Assembly: GCA_963703175.1 (NCBI GenBank)
Contig: OY969794.1
Location: 1,364,001-1,428,000 of the forward strand
Length of the DNA stretch: 64,000 nt
Source: VRUE01 sp963703175
GTDB lineage: Bacteria; Actinomycetota; Thermoleophilia; Solirubrobacterales; 70-9
Direction: 5' to 3'
Below, one piece after another: positions 16,817 to 25,459 of the stretch; position 1 is the first letter of the stretch; each line of letters starts with the position of its first letter. The notes under the pieces are model-generated. The model was not told the origin of the DNA, made no database searches, and saw only the letters and a list, made by a program, of their open reading frames with translations. The position numbers were made by a program, and so were the translations under genes.

Positions 16817-17867
16817 CGGTGAAGTAGTGCAGGCGAATCTTCTTGTACTCGGTCGAGGAGTAAAGCGTGGCGCGATCCTCCGGCCCCATCCCACACTCGG
16901 CGGCGATCGAGTCGAGGATCGCGTCGCACTCCTCCTTCGAGCGGCCGTGGGCCATGGTGAAGACGCTGTAGGGCCAGTCCGCGTAGGTCGGGCGCTGGTA
17001 GCAGTGGGAGATGCCGCGGAAGGCGGCCATCCGCCGACCGGTCTCAAAGATCTCCGCCTCGGGCACCTTCCAGACGCCCATCCCGTTGGCGGAGAAGCCG
17101 GCCCGGCGGTGGTAGAGGATCGCGGCAACGCGGCGCAGCAGCTTGCGATCGATCATCGAACGAAGCTGCTCTAGCAGTTCCTCGGTTGAGATCCCCAGCT
17201 CGGCGGCGGCGCTGTCGTAAGGGCGCTCGACCGCTTCCATCGGACCTTGCATAGCGCGGATCGTGGCGATATCGCGCTCGTCATAGGGCTGCCGCTCGAG
17301 CTCGCGCGGCGGTGCCGCCTCGACCGGCGCTGAAAGCGCATCGGTCCCTTTCTCCATCTCCAGGTTCATGTTGATCTTGAACAGAGTCAGGGTGGGCAGC
17401 TGGCGCATCGACTCCGCTCCGGTCTCCTCCATCAGCGCCTCCAGGGTGCCTTCCATGCCCAGCTCGGAATCGGGGGGGACGGCGATCGTGAACCAGAGGT
17501 TGAAGTCGTGGGTGCGCAGATAATTATGGGAGACGCCGGGGTGGGCGTTGACCGCAGCGGCGGCGCGCTGCGGATGCTCGCCATCGACTTTGGCGGCGAC
17601 CAGCATCGACTCGTAGCCGAGCGCGCGCGTGTCGAAGATCGGCGTGATCTCGCGAATGATGCGCTCGTCGAGCAAGCGCTTGGTGCGGGTAAGCACGTCG
17701 TCCAAGGCGAGTTCCGCCTCGGAGGCGATCAGGGCGAAGGGCTCGGCGTCGAGCGGGAAGCTCGACTGGAGCAGGTTCATCAGCCGCTTGTCGGTCTCGT
17801 CGAGGGGAATCGCCGCCCCGTCCTTGCGGGAGCGCGCCTTCGACTGGGGAACTTTTACCGGAGCCAA
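16782..17867 (-). CDS. fused siroheme decarboxylase AhbA-AhbB-like protein
   Basis: 361 residues made of two similar halves (about 22-180 and 195-360), each with an AsnC/Lrp-type winged helix followed by a ferredoxin-like fold. Half one carries VSHNYLRTHDFNLWF; half two carries ISHCYQRPTYADWPYSVF, matching the conserved H-x-Y-x-R region of AhbA/AhbB/NirDL siroheme decarboxylases. In that family the two subunits remove acetate carboxyls of siroheme. Here they form one polypeptide. Position between hemB (13 nt overlap) and hemL supports a heme role; a regulatory role as an AsnC-type sensor cannot be excluded. Confidence 0.85.
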   Translation of the reverse strand: MAPVKVPQSKARSRKDGAAIPLDETDKRLMNLLQSSFPLDAEPFALIASEAELALDDVLTRTKRLLDERIIREITPIFDTRALGYESMLVAAKVDGEHPQRAAAAVNAHPGVSHNYLRTHDFNLWFTIAVPPDSELGMEGTLEALMEETGAESMRQLPTLTLFKINMNLEMEKGTDALSAPVEAAPPRELERQPYDERDIATIRAMQGPMEAVERPYDSAAAELGISTEELLEQLRSMIDRKLLRRVAAILYHRRAGFSANGMGVWKVPEAEIFETGRRMAAFRGISHCYQRPTYADWPYSVFTMAHGRSKEECDAILDSIAAECGMGPEDRATLYSSTEYKKIRLHYFTDDYARWDADHA

Positions 17868-18826
17868 GCTGCGGCCTCCTTCGCGTAGTAGGTGACGATC
17901 GCATCGGCGCCGGCGCGGCGGATCGAGGTCAGCGTCTCGAGCACCGCGGGGCGCTCGTCGATCCAGCCGTTGGCGGCAGCCGCCTTCAGCATCGAGTACT
18001 CGCCGGAGACATGGTAGGCCGCAAGCGGTGCCCCGGTCTCCTCCTTGATTCTGCGCACAACATCGAGGTAGGGGGTTGCCGGCTTGACCATCAGCATGTC
18101 GGCACCCTCATCGAGATCGAGTTGAGCCTCGCGCACCGCTTCGGCAGCGTTGGCCGGATCGAGTTGGTAGCCACGTCGGTCGCCGAACTCCGGGGTCGAC
18201 CCGGCTGCCTCACGGAAGGGACCGTAGAAGGCGGAGGCGTACTTGGCGCTGTAGGCAACGATTGGCGTGTTGGGGTGGCCCTCCTCGTCGAGCTGGTGGC
18301 GGATCGTGCCGACCCGCCCATCCATCATGTCGCTCGGTGCAACCGCGTCGGCACCGGCCTCTGCGTGGGAGATCGCGGTTTTCGCCAGCAGCTCAACCGT
18401 CACGTCGTTGTCGACCTCGCCGTCGCGGACAAAGCCACAGTGGCCGTGCGAGGTGTACTCGCAGAGGCAAACATCGGTGATCACGGTCAGCTCGGGATGG
18501 GCCTCCTTCAGCGCCCGCACCGCCATCTGCACGATCCCCTCGTCGTCATAGGCGCCGGACCCGGTTTCGTCCTTGTCGGCGGGAACGCCGAAGAGCAGAA
18601 TTGCGCCGATTCCCGCGCTGACGATCTCGGTCGCCTCAGCGACCAGCTCGGAGATCGAGAAGCGCTCGATTCCCGGCATCGACTCGACCTCCTCGCGCAC
18701 ACCCTCGCCAGCGACGACAAAGGTCGGCTGGATCAGGTGGGTCGGACTCAGCTCGGTCTCGCGGACGAGACCCCGCAGGGTCTCGGTGCGGCGCAGGCGT
18801 CGCATGCGGGTGCTTGGGAACTGCAT
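17855..18826 (-). CDS. hemB: porphobilinogen synthase (delta-aminolevulinate dehydratase)
   Basis: 323 residues; condenses two 5-aminolevulinate to porphobilinogen. The cysteine-rich zinc site DVCLCEYTSHGHCG marks the zinc-dependent type. Schiff-base lysines lie in AYSAKYASAFYGPFREAAGS and MLMVKPATPYLD. ATG at 18826 is preferred over an adjacent TTG at 18829. First gene of the hemB-ahbAB-hemL run. A fold-back element begins 15 nt upstream of the start. Confidence 0.97.
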   Translation of the reverse strand: MQFPSTRMRRLRRTETLRGLVRETELSPTHLIQPTFVVAGEGVREEVESMPGIERFSISELVAEATEIVSAGIGAILLFGVPADKDETGSGAYDDEGIVQMAVRALKEAHPELTVITDVCLCEYTSHGHCGFVRDGEVDNDVTVELLAKTAISHAEAGADAVAPSDMMDGRVGTIRHQLDEEGHPNTPIVAYSAKYASAFYGPFREAAGSTPEFGDRRGYQLDPANAAEAVREAQLDLDEGADMLMVKPATPYLDVVRRIKEETGAPLAAYHVSGEYSMLKAAAANGWIDERPAVLETLTSIRRAGADAIVTYYAKEAAAWLR

Positions 18827-18841
18827 CAAAGGCGAGTTTAG

Positions 18842-18927
18842 GGGAGGGACGGGGATACCCCTGCCCGGACTCGCGGGCTTCGCCCGCTCTGAGTATCCGC
18901 CCGTTCAGGGGTATCCCCGTCCCTCCC
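18842..18927. repeat. fold-back element, family 1 (A): perfect 22-bp arms, 42-nt loop
   Basis: Arms 18842-18863 and 18906-18927 are exact reverse complements. The loop (18864-18905) contains the hairpin GCGGGCTTCGCCCGC followed by TGAGTATCCGCC. The loop is identical, except for one base, to that of the element at 30069, while the arms share almost nothing beyond a G-ATA-C core. It lies between divergent hemB and the ABC transporter gene, 15 nt from the hemB start. Confidence 0.9.
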
Positions 18928-18952
18928 TCTCCGGCCAGTAGCGTTCTCCGGC

Positions 18953-19657
18953 GTGCAGGCGACGGGGCTGGTCAAGCGCTACGGAGATCGGGAAGCGTTG
19001 CGTGGGGTCGACCTAGCCGTAGAGCCGGGGGAGCTGGTGGCGATCATCGGTCCCAATGGGGCGGGGAAGACGACGCTGTTGTCGATCCTGGCCGGCACGT
19101 TGAAACCGGACGGGGGCGAGGTGAGCTCGGCCAATGGAGGTGTGGGATGGGTGCCGCAACAAGCTGCTCTGTACCGGCGACTTACGGTTGAGGAGAACCT
19201 CTTGCTGTTCGCCCGCTTGGAGAAGCGTGTCGAGCCGCGGGCTGCGGTCGAGGAGATGCTCGAGTTGACTGGCTTAGGGGAGCGTCGCGGTGACCTCGTC
19301 GCCCGGCTTTCGGGTGGCAACCAGCAGCGGATCAACATCGCCATCGGCCTGCTTGCCCAGCCGGTCACCCTGCTGCTCGACGAGCCCAGTGTCGGCCTCG
19401 ACCCGCGCCAGCGGGCGCGGCTTTGGGAGTTCGTCTCCGGCCTCGCCGATCGCGGCACGACCGTGATCTTCTCCACCCACGACATCCAAGAGGCGGAGCG
19501 CTACGGACAGCGGCTGCTTGTCCTCGCCGATGGCGAGAGCCTCTTTGACGGGATGGCGGCGGAGTTGCGCGAGGCCGTGCGAGGCGAGGCGCCGGAGGCT
19601 GCCGGCAGTGACTTCGAGACCGCTTTTGTCGCCTTCCTGCAACACAGGGGGCACTGA
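18953..19657 (+). CDS. ABC transporter ATP-binding protein
   Basis: 234 residues. Walker A GPNGAGKTT (near residue 34), Q-loop QQAALYRRLTVEENL, signature LSGGNQQR, Walker B LLLDEPSVGLD and switch histidine STHDIQEA. The sequence is typical of ABC-2 type exporters; the substrate is unknown. GTG start at 18953. The permease gene begins one base after the stop. Confidence 0.93.
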   Translation: MQATGLVKRYGDREALRGVDLAVEPGELVAIIGPNGAGKTTLLSILAGTLKPDGGEVSSANGGVGWVPQQAALYRRLTVEENLLLFARLEKRVEPRAAVEEMLELTGLGERRGDLVARLSGGNQQRINIAIGLLAQPVTLLLDEPSVGLDPRQRARLWEFVSGLADRGTTVIFSTHDIQEAERYGQRLLVLADGESLFDGMAAELREAVRGEAPEAAGSDFETAFVAFLQHRGH

Positions 19658-19658
19658 A

Positions 19659-21008
19659 GTGCGTTGGTTACTGCTCAAGGACCTGCAAATTCTGCGCCGC
19701 TCGCCGCTGCAGGCCGTGCTGCTTGTCGCCTACCCGGTGCTGCTCGCCCTTCTGATTGGCTTCGCGATCTCACGCGAACCCGGCAAGCCCAGCGTTGCGT
19801 TCCTCAACGAAATCCCGCAGGGCGCACGGATCGCCGCTGGCAACGGCAAGCTGCCGGCGGTCGGCGTCAACGATCGGATCTGCAAACAGGTCGAATGCGT
19901 TGACGTAAGTAGTCGGGCGCAAGCTGAAGCAAAGGTGCGCGATGGAGACGTGCTGGCGGCGCTGATCCTGCCCGCCGATCTGATCAACCGGCTCAACTCG
20001 CTCTCAACCCTGAACCCGGAAACGCCTGAAGTCGATGTGATCGTCAACGAGGAGGATCCGCTAAAGGCGCGAGTGGTTGACGACCGCATTACCGCCCTGC
20101 TGGCGCAGACCAACCTCTTCATCGCCCGCCAAATCGCCAAGGAAGGTGGTCGCTACCTCGATCTAATCGTCGACGGTGGCAACTTCGATGTGCTCGGCCA
20201 GCCGGTCGAAATACTCGGGCTGAGGGCCGTTGCCTCGATCCTGCAATCGCTGCGGCCGGCGGTTCCCGCGTCGCAGCGAGACGAGCTCGATCGGGTGATC
20301 CGCTTTGCCACCCTCGCCCGTGACAACCTCGACGTTGCGGCACCGCTGATCGACCGGCTGGCGCAACCGATCGCCGTCGACAAGCAATCGGTCAGCGCCC
20401 CCACCCCACCCCTCGACATCTTCGCCATCGCCGTTGCGGCAACGCTGACGCTGACCTTCGTCACCCTGCTGCTCGTCGCCGGCTCGCTGGCATTGGAGCG
20501 GGAGGAAAACACCTTCCCGCGCCTCACCGGAGGGCTGGTTTCCCGCGCGGCGCTGCTTACCGAGAAGATCGGCCTCGGCATCGCCGTCGGCCTCGCCATA
20601 ACCCTGCTGATGCTGGCCGGGGTGCAGCTCTTCGTCAGCCTCGACTGGAGCCGCTTCGGCCTCTGGCTCGTTGCGATCTTTGCCGGCGCGGCAGGCCTAG
20701 GTGCCGCTGGCGCGGCGCTGGGTGCGGCAGCGCGAGACGTGCGCGCTGTGTCGTTGCTTGCCTTCATGGTCTCGCTGCCGGTGGCCTTGCTCTCATTAGT
20801 TCCCTCGGGGGCTGTCGGATCTACCCTCTATGACGGCATCCGGGTAGTGACCGCGTTATTCCCGTTCAAGCCGGCGCTACAGGCGATGGCCGCGGCCCTT
20901 GATTCCGCCGGGCCCGGCATCGGCGGGCCGCTCCTGCACCTGGCGATCCTGGTCGTCGCCTACTCGCTGCTCGCCCGTCTCGCGCTGCGCCGCTTCGCCT
21001 CGGTGTAG
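19659..21008 (+). CDS. ABC-2 type transporter permease
   Basis: 449 residues from GTG 19659, next to the ATPase stop. One N-terminal membrane helix (LQAVLLVAYPVLLALLIGFAI), an extracytoplasmic domain of about 250 residues, then five to six membrane helices (LTFVTLLLVAGSLALEREENTFPRL onward). The layout is that of YhgE/DrrB-like ABC-2 exporters. Two cysteines in the loop (RICKQVECVD) could form a disulfide. Works with the ATPase at 18953; substrate not evident. Confidence 0.88.
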   Translation: MRWLLLKDLQILRRSPLQAVLLVAYPVLLALLIGFAISREPGKPSVAFLNEIPQGARIAAGNGKLPAVGVNDRICKQVECVDVSSRAQAEAKVRDGDVLAALILPADLINRLNSLSTLNPETPEVDVIVNEEDPLKARVVDDRITALLAQTNLFIARQIAKEGGRYLDLIVDGGNFDVLGQPVEILGLRAVASILQSLRPAVPASQRDELDRVIRFATLARDNLDVAAPLIDRLAQPIAVDKQSVSAPTPPLDIFAIAVAATLTLTFVTLLLVAGSLALEREENTFPRLTGGLVSRAALLTEKIGLGIAVGLAITLLMLAGVQLFVSLDWSRFGLWLVAIFAGAAGLGAAGAALGAAARDVRAVSLLAFMVSLPVALLSLVPSGAVGSTLYDGIRVVTALFPFKPALQAMAAALDSAGPGIGGPLLHLAILVVAYSLLARLALRRFASV

Positions 21009-21031
21009 CGAGGTCGGGGTAGGGTCACCGC

Positions 21032-21808
21032 ATGAAGGTTCTCTTCATCGGCGATGTCGTCGGCGGGCCGGGGCGGCGTGGCCTGAAGGCGGCCATGCCG
21101 GAACTACGCGAGCGCTACCGACCTGACCTGACGATCGTCAACGGCGAGAACTCGGCTGGCGGGATGGGAATCACCGAGAAGACCGCCGGCGTTCTCTTCG
21201 ACGCCGGTTGCGACGTGATCACCACCGGCAACCACGTCTACCGTCACCGCGAGGCCTACGACTTCCTCGATCGCGCCGAGCGTGTGATCCGGCCGGCTAA
21301 CTACCCGCACGCCAACCCCGGCAAGGGTCACGTTGTGGTCGAGGCGGGTGGAATGAGAGTTGGGGTGATCAACCTCAGCGGCGCGATCGGCCTGCAAGTT
21401 GCGCGCCTGCCTTTCCACGAGGTCGACAGCATTCTCGAGCGGATCGAAGCCGACTGCGTCGTTGTCGACTTCCACGCCGAAGTGAGCAGTGAGAAGGTCG
21501 CAATCGGCTGGCACCTCGACGGCCGTGTCGCGGCTGTTTTCGGCACCCATACGCATGTCCCCACCGCGGACGGCCGGGTCCTGCCCGGCGGCACTGCGCA
21601 CATCTCCGATGTCGGCATGACCGGCTCGCGGACCAGCGTCCTCGGGGTTAAACCGGCGCAGGTGCTGGAGGGGATGAGCACTCAAATGCCGGTCAGGTTC
21701 GAGACTGCCGAGGACGATGTCTGGGTGATGGGGGCGGTGGTTGAGGTCAACGAGCGTGGGCTGGCTGACTCGATCGAGCAGGTGATGGTGCCGGCTCCTA
21801 CCGACTAG
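21032..21808 (+). CDS. YmdB-type metallophosphoesterase (TIGR00282 family)
   Basis: 258 residues with a full set of metal-binding motifs: GDVVGGPGRRGL, VNGENSAGGMGIT, TTGNHVY, VDFHAEVSSEK and GTHTHVPTADG. Members hydrolyse 2',3'-cyclic nucleotides and influence RNA turnover in Bacillus; the role here is by family. ATG at 21032. It converges on and overlaps the 3' end of the minus-strand gene by 4 nt. Confidence 0.93.
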   Translation: MKVLFIGDVVGGPGRRGLKAAMPELRERYRPDLTIVNGENSAGGMGITEKTAGVLFDAGCDVITTGNHVYRHREAYDFLDRAERVIRPANYPHANPGKGHVVVEAGGMRVGVINLSGAIGLQVARLPFHEVDSILERIEADCVVVDFHAEVSSEKVAIGWHLDGRVAAVFGTHTHVPTADGRVLPGGTAHISDVGMTGSRTSVLGVKPAQVLEGMSTQMPVRFETAEDDVWVMGAVVEVNERGLADSIEQVMVPAPTD

Positions 21809-23502
21809 CTCGGAAGGTTGGGGGAGCGTGGGGGGTCCCCCGCTCCGACAAACGGCGCGCTAATTAGCGCGCCGTTTTGAGTATCCGCCGGTTCGGGGGA
21901 CCCCCCACGCTCCCGTCCCTGGGACGCCATGGCCACGAGCAGCAGTGGGTAGAACCAGACTATGTAGAGGTAGAACCAGTGCTCTGCGGTTAGCTGGAGG
22001 GAGATTAGGAGGGCTGCTCCTAAGGCTGCTACCTGGATGAGGGTCTTGCGCTTTGGGATGAAGGCAAAGGCGATTGCCATCAGACCCGTTAGGGAGAGGA
22101 TGGCTATGCGCAGGGGCTCGAGGCTCGAAACCTGGCCCCAGATGCTGAAGGGGGAGTCGCGGTCGGCCTGGTAGGCGATCGTGCGGTCGTAGAACGTGTG
22201 CAGGCCAGGGTCGATCGCGGGCCAGGCCAGCAATGCCGCGATCGTCAGTAGGAACGATGCTCCGAACACCAGGGCCGCGGGTCCTGTCACGGCGGCCCTC
22301 CCCCATGTGCTCGGACGCCTTCGGCGCCCTCCGCTATGGGGGACCCCCGCCGCCGCGCCACCCGCGGCAGAGTACGTAGCGAGCATCGGAATAAGGAGCA
22401 ATGGCGCAAACTTCGTCAGGGTCGCAAGGCCAGCAAGCACACCCCGTGCAGCTGGACGAGCCAGCACCAGGAGCACCGCCACGAGAAGAGCCGCGACCAG
22501 GGTGTCGTTCGAGTTCGACTCCAGGGCGTAGGCGGTGTACGGGTAGGCGGCCCAACCGAAGGCGAGGGTGGCGGCGAGCTTGCGGCCCTCGGGACCCGGC
22601 CGGATGCGCAGGCCGAGCCAGAGAAGCAGGGCGAAGGTCAGTAGGTCAAAGGCGACGGCTGCGCCGTGGGCGGCCGGCAGATCGTCCCAACTGCCGTGCC
22701 AGGGCCAAATCGCCTCGAAGGGAACGTAGGCGAGGTAGTTGACCGGGCCGTAGGTGTCACCTTGGGAGACGTCGGCGGGGAAATTGTCGTAGAGCGGTTC
22801 GCCCTGGGAGATCCGATCTGCACCGACCACACTGGCGTAGCCAACGTCGATCGCCCCCGAGTCAGCCATGTTGAGCCCGACGCGGAAGCCGATCAGGAAG
22901 AGCGCAGCGATGAGCAGCCAAGCGGCCGGCCAGACCGGGCGGATCCCCTCGCCGCGGCCACGAAAACCGATCCAAAGCGCGCGGCCGAGGAGGTAGAGCA
23001 GCAGCGGGTACTGGAGCGGGACAGAGACGCCGATTTCGGCGCGATTGAAGAAGTAGTTGGAGACGCCGAAGCCGAGTAGGACGAGCAGATCCAGCGTTGC
23101 CACGCGCCAGGGGCGACGCCAATCAAGCAGGCCGATGAGGAAGAGGGCGCAAAGCGGCAGGAAGACGTACGGCGCGTTCAGCTTGTGGCCGAAGGATCCG
23201 GAATACCCACGCGCCATCTTCCACAGCACCTGGTACCCCGTCCACGACTCGTGCACGGTTGCGGTCTGCGAATCGACGATGACCAGCGCGACCTCATTGT
23301 CGCCGGCGAAGTAGGCGACCTCCCAATTGCCGTCGACGATCGAGGCGCTGTGCGTCAGCCCCCCATTCTTTTGCCGCTGGTCGACCACCTTTGCGTCGTG
23401 GTTCGCGGCGCGCACTGCTTCGGTCTCGCCGACCTCTGCAGCACGTGCCGGTGCTGGCAACAGCACAGCGCCAACAAGTGCCGCGAGTAGGACCCGTCTC
23501 AT
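21805..23502 (-). CDS. multi-pass membrane protein, glycosyltransferase-like
   Basis: 565 residues. A signal segment (1-22) is followed by a periplasmic domain of about 100 residues (PepSY-like appearance: VDGNWEVAYFAGDNEVALVIVD) and then roughly ten membrane helices resembling GT-C type mannosyl or arabinosyl transferases (LYDNFPADVSQGDTYGPVNYLAY, LESNSNDTLVAALL, LTKFAPLLLIPML). A stretch near residues 385-405 (GVPHSGGRRRRPSTWGR) is encoded by a hairpin-rich insertion (22291-22351), and the last 30 residues run through another fold-back element (21822-21914), so the natural C-terminus probably ended near the last membrane helix. Confidence 0.75.
   Translation of the reverse strand: MRRVLLAALVGAVLLPAPARAAEVGETEAVRAANHDAKVVDQRQKNGGLTHSASIVDGNWEVAYFAGDNEVALVIVDSQTATVHESWTGYQVLWKMARGYSGSFGHKLNAPYVFLPLCALFLIGLLDWRRPWRVATLDLLVLLGFGVSNYFFNRAEIGVSVPLQYPLLLYLLGRALWIGFRGRGEGIRPVWPAAWLLIAALFLIGFRVGLNMADSGAIDVGYASVVGADRISQGEPLYDNFPADVSQGDTYGPVNYLAYVPFEAIWPWHGSWDDLPAAHGAAVAFDLLTFALLLWLGLRIRPGPEGRKLAATLAFGWAAYPYTAYALESNSNDTLVAALLVAVLLVLARPAARGVLAGLATLTKFAPLLLIPMLATYSAAGGAAAGVPHSGGRRRRPSTWGRAAVTGPAALVFGASFLLTIAALLAWPAIDPGLHTFYDRTIAYQADRDSPFSIWGQVSSLEPLRIAILSLTGLMAIAFAFIPKRKTLIQVAALGAALLISLQLTAEHWFYLYIVWFYPLLLVAMASQGRERGGSPEPADTQNGALISAPFVGAGDPPRSPNLPS
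21822..21914. repeat. fold-back element, family 1 (C): perfect 21-bp arms, 51-nt loop
   Basis: Arms 21822-21842 and 21894-21914 are exact reverse complements. The 51-nt loop has an internal hairpin (AACGGCGCGC and its complement) followed by TGAGTATCCGCC, the same 3' loop sequence as elements A and B, but the hairpin has a wholly different sequence. It supplies the last codons of the minus-strand membrane protein gene. Confidence 0.88.
22291..22351. repeat. degenerate fold-back element inside a coding region
   Basis: Imperfect 16-bp arms (22291-22306, 22336-22351; three mismatches) enclose a 29-nt loop with a TTCG-capped hairpin. The insert keeps the reading frame of the surrounding gene and codes an Arg/Gly/Pro-rich peptide that interrupts a membrane-protein sequence. 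Confidence 0.6.
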
Positions 23503-24965
23503 AGCCCGAAGTGTTCAAGCACCAGCGGCGCTACGTCGCGCAGCGCCCACTGCTGGCGCTCACCGCGATCCTCCGGTCCACAACCAACGAACAGGAGCGG
23601 GCCGAGAGAGTCGCCGGCATGTAGCGAGCCGTGGCTACCGCCACCGGCGTGACTGACCCCACCCCAGTCAACCGCCTCATAACCGGGAGTCAGGGAAACG
23701 ATGAAGTCGCCGGCATGGGGCGCGGTCAACGCCGCGAAGACGCGGGCGAACGGATCGGGGTACTCGTCGCTACGGATACAGCCATCCTCATCCGTGATCG
23801 CGAGAACGGCGGGCTCCCCGTCGACGTCCCAGCTCGCACCGCGCAGGTCGGTCAGCTGCTCGCCAGCTCGGAATCGCAACCGCTCCCCTTCCCGCTCGAC
23901 TACGGCGGTGCCGTCGTCGGTCAGCCAGCAGACGAGATCGACTCCTTCGGTCTCGGTGAGGCGTCGCCGTACCTCGCCGTGCTCCGCCCTCTCCCCTTCT
24001 CCCGGCAGCAGATAAATATGCGCTGCGCGACCAGTAGGGCTGACCGCGAGCTGGGCCAGCTCGGGCCGGTCGTCAGAGGGGGCGAGCACGGTCCAATCGC
24101 GGGCGAGCAGCTCGGCGAGGGGCAGACCACGGCTGACGGGGGTCTGGGCATGGTCGGCGAGCAGGATTACGGCATGCTCGGCGAGAAACTCGTCCAGCCC
24201 CCCACCCACCTCGACCAGCTTGGCGAAACAGTGGTCGGCTTTGGCAATCGACTCGACGCTCGCCTCGGGCCCATGGCGATGCGAGTAGTTGTCGTTGTCG
24301 GCCAGTGAGAAGAGCAGGAAGTCGTAGGCGTCTTCTTGCTCCAGCTCGGCCGCGCAGCAGGCCGAGTAGCCGTCACGGTTGCCGGGGATCGAGGTCGATT
24401 TGCACGGCACCTCGCGGCTGGCGTAGAGGTCGCCGTAGAAAAGCTCGGCCGGTCCCCAGGTGTGGTGGCGGAACTTGAGCCTGGTGGTCTCGACCGCGCG
24501 ACGCAGCAAACCGTCGAGCGACACCTCGTGCCTGTGACGACCGCGGTAGATCAGGAACGGCGTGCATGCGGTGCGCACGCCGGCATCGTCGAGGCTCTCA
24601 AAGAGCGTGTCGACTTCAGGGCTGAGATGGGCGAGGTTCATGTTGTAGACGAGGTCGTAGAGAGCGCGGAAAACCCCAACCGTCCGCGTCGCCTCAAGCG
24701 ACGAGCCGTACTCGACGTAGCGCTGCTCAAGCCGGTGGAACCAGTTCATGCCGCTGATCCAGTGCTGATCGGCAGCCACCCCGGTAACCATCTCGGCGCA
24801 GGCGACTGGAGTTACCGACGGAAAGCTGGAGACGCAGTCCGGAATCAGCACGCCGCGCTCGAGCAGGGCGGCGAAGGTTGGAGCGCGCTCCTCTTCGACT
24901 GCGCGTTCGAGCATGTCGGTCCGCAACGAATCGACGTAGGTGAGGACAAGTTTCTTGGCAGGCAT
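23499..24965 (-). CDS. alkaline phosphatase superfamily phosphodiesterase (nucleotide pyrophosphatase type)
   Basis: 488 residues from ATG 24965. Metal and nucleophile motifs of type I phosphodiesterases: LTYVDSLRTDML, FPSVTPVACAEMVTG with the nucleophile Thr, SLADNDNYSHRHG, ILLADHAQTP and GGGSHGSLHAGDS. No signal peptide, so probably cytoplasmic. The substrate is unknown. Its stop overlaps the start of the membrane protein gene at 23502 by 4 nt, making a two-gene unit. Confidence 0.88.
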   Translation of the reverse strand: MPAKKLVLTYVDSLRTDMLERAVEEERAPTFAALLERGVLIPDCVSSFPSVTPVACAEMVTGVAADQHWISGMNWFHRLEQRYVEYGSSLEATRTVGVFRALYDLVYNMNLAHLSPEVDTLFESLDDAGVRTACTPFLIYRGRHRHEVSLDGLLRRAVETTRLKFRHHTWGPAELFYGDLYASREVPCKSTSIPGNRDGYSACCAAELEQEDAYDFLLFSLADNDNYSHRHGPEASVESIAKADHCFAKLVEVGGGLDEFLAEHAVILLADHAQTPVSRGLPLAELLARDWTVLAPSDDRPELAQLAVSPTGRAAHIYLLPGEGERAEHGEVRRRLTETEGVDLVCWLTDDGTAVVEREGERLRFRAGEQLTDLRGASWDVDGEPAVLAITDEDGCIRSDEYPDPFARVFAALTAPHAGDFIVSLTPGYEAVDWGGVSHAGGGSHGSLHAGDSLGPLLFVGCGPEDRGERQQWALRDVAPLVLEHFGL

Positions 24966-25002
24966 CTGCCGCAAATAATGAAGGGCGGCCGTTGTCGACC
25001 GG

Positions 25003-25437
25003 CTAGCGGAGGACGCGCAGACCCGCGTGTTTGCGCTGGGCGCGACGGTGGCGCGCGGCACCAAGCCAGACCAGGGCGACGATGGCGAGCAGCGTCAGAA
25101 CCGGCAACAGTAAGGCCGCGGCGACCACTACAAGCGCCGCCAGTGAGACGAGAAAAGCGAGCGCTCCTCCGCCGCCGCCCTCACGGCGGCTAGCACCGCT
25201 GACGACATCGCTGATCACCAAGCAACCAACCACCGCGCCGAGCAGGCAGAAGAGAGCGCCGAGGGGTCCGCTGATGTCCGCAGTGCCGGAGAGCAAAAAG
25301 CCGACGATCAGCCCGATTACAGCCGCGAGCAAAGTCATCCGGCCGCGAGCGGAGCCGCGCGTTCCGGTGGTGCCCGCGAGCATGCCGATCGCGATGCCGA
25401 TGCCGAGCTCGAGCCCGGTGCCTTCGAGGAAGCTCAC
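25003..25437 (-). CDS. small membrane protein with glycine-rich helices
   Basis: 144 residues, three to four membrane helices, first ones rich in Gly (GIGIAIGMLAGTTG, LLAAVIGLIVGFLLSG). Ends with a basic tail. No named family recognised. ATG at 25437, divergent from the aminotransferase gene with only 22 nt between them. Confidence 0.7.
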   Translation of the reverse strand: MSFLEGTGLELGIGIAIGMLAGTTGTRGSARGRMTLLAAVIGLIVGFLLSGTADISGPLGALFCLLGAVVGCLVISDVVSGASRREGGGGGALAFLVSLAALVVVAAALLLPVLTLLAIVALVWLGAARHRRAQRKHAGLRVLR

Positions 25438-25459
25438 GTCGAAAACCTACACTTCAGAG

